Source: Nitrospirota bacterium
GTDB taxonomy: Bacteria > Nitrospirota > Nitrospiria > Nitrospirales > Nitrospiraceae
Assembly: GCA_004296865.1 (NCBI GenBank)
Contig: SCVQ01000239.1
Span: 1-7,537 of the forward strand
Direction: 5' to 3'
DNA: 7,537 nt
Part shown: positions 6,621-7,537 of the stretch, one piece after another
How the letters are laid out: the number at the start of each line of letters is the position of its first letter
Numbering within the stretch: the stretch's first letter is position 1
Translations under genes and position numbers: made by a program
The notes under the pieces: model-generated
What the model was told of the DNA's origin: nothing
What the model saw: the letters and a program-made list of their open reading frames with translations, nothing else
The model's database searches: none

Positions 6621-6875
6621 ATGAAAATTCAACTCAGCCATCCCGAGCGGTCTGTCGAAGTGAAGGGGCCCAAGCGCGTGAAGGAGTTGCTCCGCGACCT
6701 GAACCTGGTCGCGGAAGCCCACCTCGTGATCCGCAGGGACGAACTCGTCACGGAAGATGAACTGCTGAAGGATGACGATGCGGTCGAGATCAGGCCGGTC
6801 ATCTCCGGAGGCAGTCAGGAAGTCGGAAAGTCAAAAGTCATAAAGTCCCCTCCTCAAGCCGACTTTCGGACTTGA
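6621..6875 (+). CDS. ttuB: ThiS/MoaD/TtuB-like ubiquitin-fold sulfur carrier with a C-terminal tail after Gly-Gly
   Basis: This 84-residue beta-grasp protein would carry sulfur as a thiocarboxylate on its C-terminal glycine. The body (1-64) reads as strand (MKIQLSHP), strand (RSVEVKG), helix (KRVKELLRDLN), strand (HLVIRRDELV) and a final strand DAVEIRPVISGG, with the diglycine at 63-64. Carriers of this type usually stop at that Gly-Gly, and Thermus TtuB is about 65 residues. Here 20 more residues follow (65-84), encoded by the left arm and spacer of a tandem-octamer palindrome. The tail looks unrelated to the fold. An activating E1-like enzyme needs a free C-terminal glycine, so the tail must be cut off (JAMM peptidases do this for some carriers) or the protein cannot be activated. 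The ATG at 6621 is chosen because it begins the first strand; an in-frame ATG at 6549 would add residues encoded by a repeat. The ttuA-like gene lies directly downstream, which supports a tRNA thiolation role over thiamine or molybdopterin synthesis. Confidence 0.8.
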   Translation: MKIQLSHPERSVEVKGPKRVKELLRDLNLVAEAHLVIRRDELVTEDELLKDDDAVEIRPVISGGSQEVGKSKVIKSPPQADFRT

Positions 6876-6893
6876 TGGCTTTCAGACTTTGAC
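6814..6893. repeat. Palindrome with arms of tandem octamers, family C (end of ttuB to ttuA)
   Basis: The left arm has units starting GTC at 6814, 6822, 6830, 6837 and 6845 (spacing 8, 8, 7, 8; consensus GTCNGAAA). The right arm has reverse-complement units TTTCNGAC at 6864, 6872 (divergent, TTGATGGC) and 6880, plus partial units at 6861-6863 and 6888-6893. The element fills the space between the sulfur carrier's Gly-Gly codons and the start of ttuA. Its left arm is translated as the carrier's tail. Its divergent unit supplies the TGA stop at 6873-6875. Confidence 0.8.
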
Positions 6894-6900
6894 ACGGATC

Positions 6901-7537
6901 ATGAACTGTAAGAAATGCCATACCAAGGCCGTCATCGGACTGCCGCGTCATAATGCGGCCTTCTGTAAAGTCTGCTTCAACGAGTTCGTACACGACCAGG
7001 TTGCCCGCGCGATCAAGGCCGAGCGGATGTTCGGCCCCCAGGACCGCATCCTGGTGGCGGTCTCCGGCGGCAAGGACAGTCTGGCGCTCTGGGATATTCT
7101 ACTCAAGCTGGGCTACAAAGCCGACGCGCTCTACGTGGACCTCGGCATCGGCGGCTACTCGGCCAAATCCCGCGAGAAGGCGGTGCGGTTTGCCGAAACG
7201 GTGGGAGCCGCTCACAAGGCGACGCTCCTGACGCATACCGTCCAGGAGGCGGAAGGGGCCGGGATCCGCGAGCTGGCCGACCTCATTCACCGTCCCACCT
7301 GCTCCGCCTGCGGCACCATCAAACGGTATCAATTCAACCGCGCGGCGGTCGAACACCGTTACGACGTCATGGCCACGGGCCACAACCTGGACGATGAGGC
7401 CGCCCGCCTGCTGGGCAACGTGCTGCACTGGCAGGAGGAGTACCTCGACAAACAGAGCCCCAGCCTCCCGGCGTCGGTCGAGGGCTTCGCCAAGAAGGTC
7501 AAGCCGCTGTACCGGCTCTCCGAGCGCGAGATCGCCG
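6901..7537 (+). CDS. ttuA: TtuA-family tRNA 2-thiouridine synthetase, N-terminal 212 residues (3' end outside window)
   Basis: The frame is open from the ATG at 6901 to the window edge. Two CxxC pairs at Cys3/Cys6 and Cys22/Cys25 form the N-terminal zinc finger of the TtuA/Ncs6 group. The PP-loop SGGKDS at 55-60 binds ATP for adenylation of the target uridine. PTCSACGTIKR (132-142) supplies Cys134 and Cys137, the first two ligands of the expected Fe-S cluster, and Lys141. TGHNLDDEA (159-167) supplies Asp165. As I recall the Thermus enzyme numbering (Cys130, Cys133, Lys137, Asp161), all four are shifted by four, a tight match. The third cluster cysteine would fall past the edge. In Thermus the enzyme makes 2-thio-5-methyluridine 54 in tRNA using TtuB as sulfur donor, and the gene immediately upstream encodes such a carrier. 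The start lacks a good Shine-Dalgarno sequence but places the first zinc ligands correctly. Another uridine position is possible as target. Confidence 0.88.
   Translation, partial: MNCKKCHTKAVIGLPRHNAAFCKVCFNEFVHDQVARAIKAERMFGPQDRILVAVSGGKDSLALWDILLKLGYKADALYVDLGIGGYSAKSREKAVRFAETVGAAHKATLLTHTVQEAEGAGIRELADLIHRPTCSACGTIKRYQFNRAAVEHRYDVMATGHNLDDEAARLLGNVLHWQEEYLDKQSPSLPASVEGFAKKVKPLYRLSEREIA

Noticed and set aside
6889..6894. Perfect TTGACA as a -35 for ttuA
   Set aside because: It is part of the octamer repeat (TTTGAC plus A). No -10-like hexamer sits 16-18 bases on, which would be inside the gene.

Overview
The window is GC-rich bacterial chromosome (galT reads about 65% G+C on a counted line) with tightly packed genes on both strands. 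The protein set and the style of the intergenic repeats suggest the phylum Nitrospirota, genus Nitrospira or a relative. That placement is an inference from general familiarity, not from a marker gene or a search.

Layout. The left edge holds the last 56 codons of a Cu(I)-type P1B ATPase (copA). Its stop overlaps the stop of a convergent minus-strand pair: amgK, an aminoglycoside-phosphotransferase-fold sugar kinase (1010-2104), then murU, a sugar-1-phosphate nucleotidylyltransferase (168-911). Together they look like the peptidoglycan-recycling route MurNAc -> MurNAc-1-P -> UDP-MurNAc. The amgK promoter is strong and sits so close to the start codon that the mRNA should be leaderless. Its -35 region overlaps the -35 of a back-to-back plus-strand promoter for a membrane-anchored protein of unknown function (2233-3045). 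That gene is only about 45% G+C and looks acquired. Next, on the plus strand, come an amylopullulanase-type GH57 alpha-glucan hydrolase (3221-5407) and a GalT-family hexose-1-phosphate nucleotidylyltransferase (5517-6521). These probably act together on intracellular alpha-glucan and sugar phosphates. The right end holds a small ubiquitin-fold sulfur carrier (6621-6875, TtuB-like) and the first 212 codons of its likely partner, the tRNA 2-thiouridine synthetase TtuA (6901 to the edge).

Two things go beyond ordinary annotation. First, four intergenic gaps (926-1007, 5414-5505, 6524-6596, 6814-6893) each hold an imperfect palindrome. In each one both arms are built from four or five in-register copies of a 7- or 8-base unit, and the unit differs between families (GGCNANR twice, GTGARGC once, GTCNGAAA once). 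So one architecture recurs with different words. Second, the octamer palindrome begins exactly after the codons for the sulfur carrier's functional Gly-Gly end. It removes the stop there and adds a 20-residue tail that would have to be cleaved, or would block activation. No RNA genes, insertion sequences or CRISPR arrays were seen, and no gene-free stretch exceeds about 175 bases.
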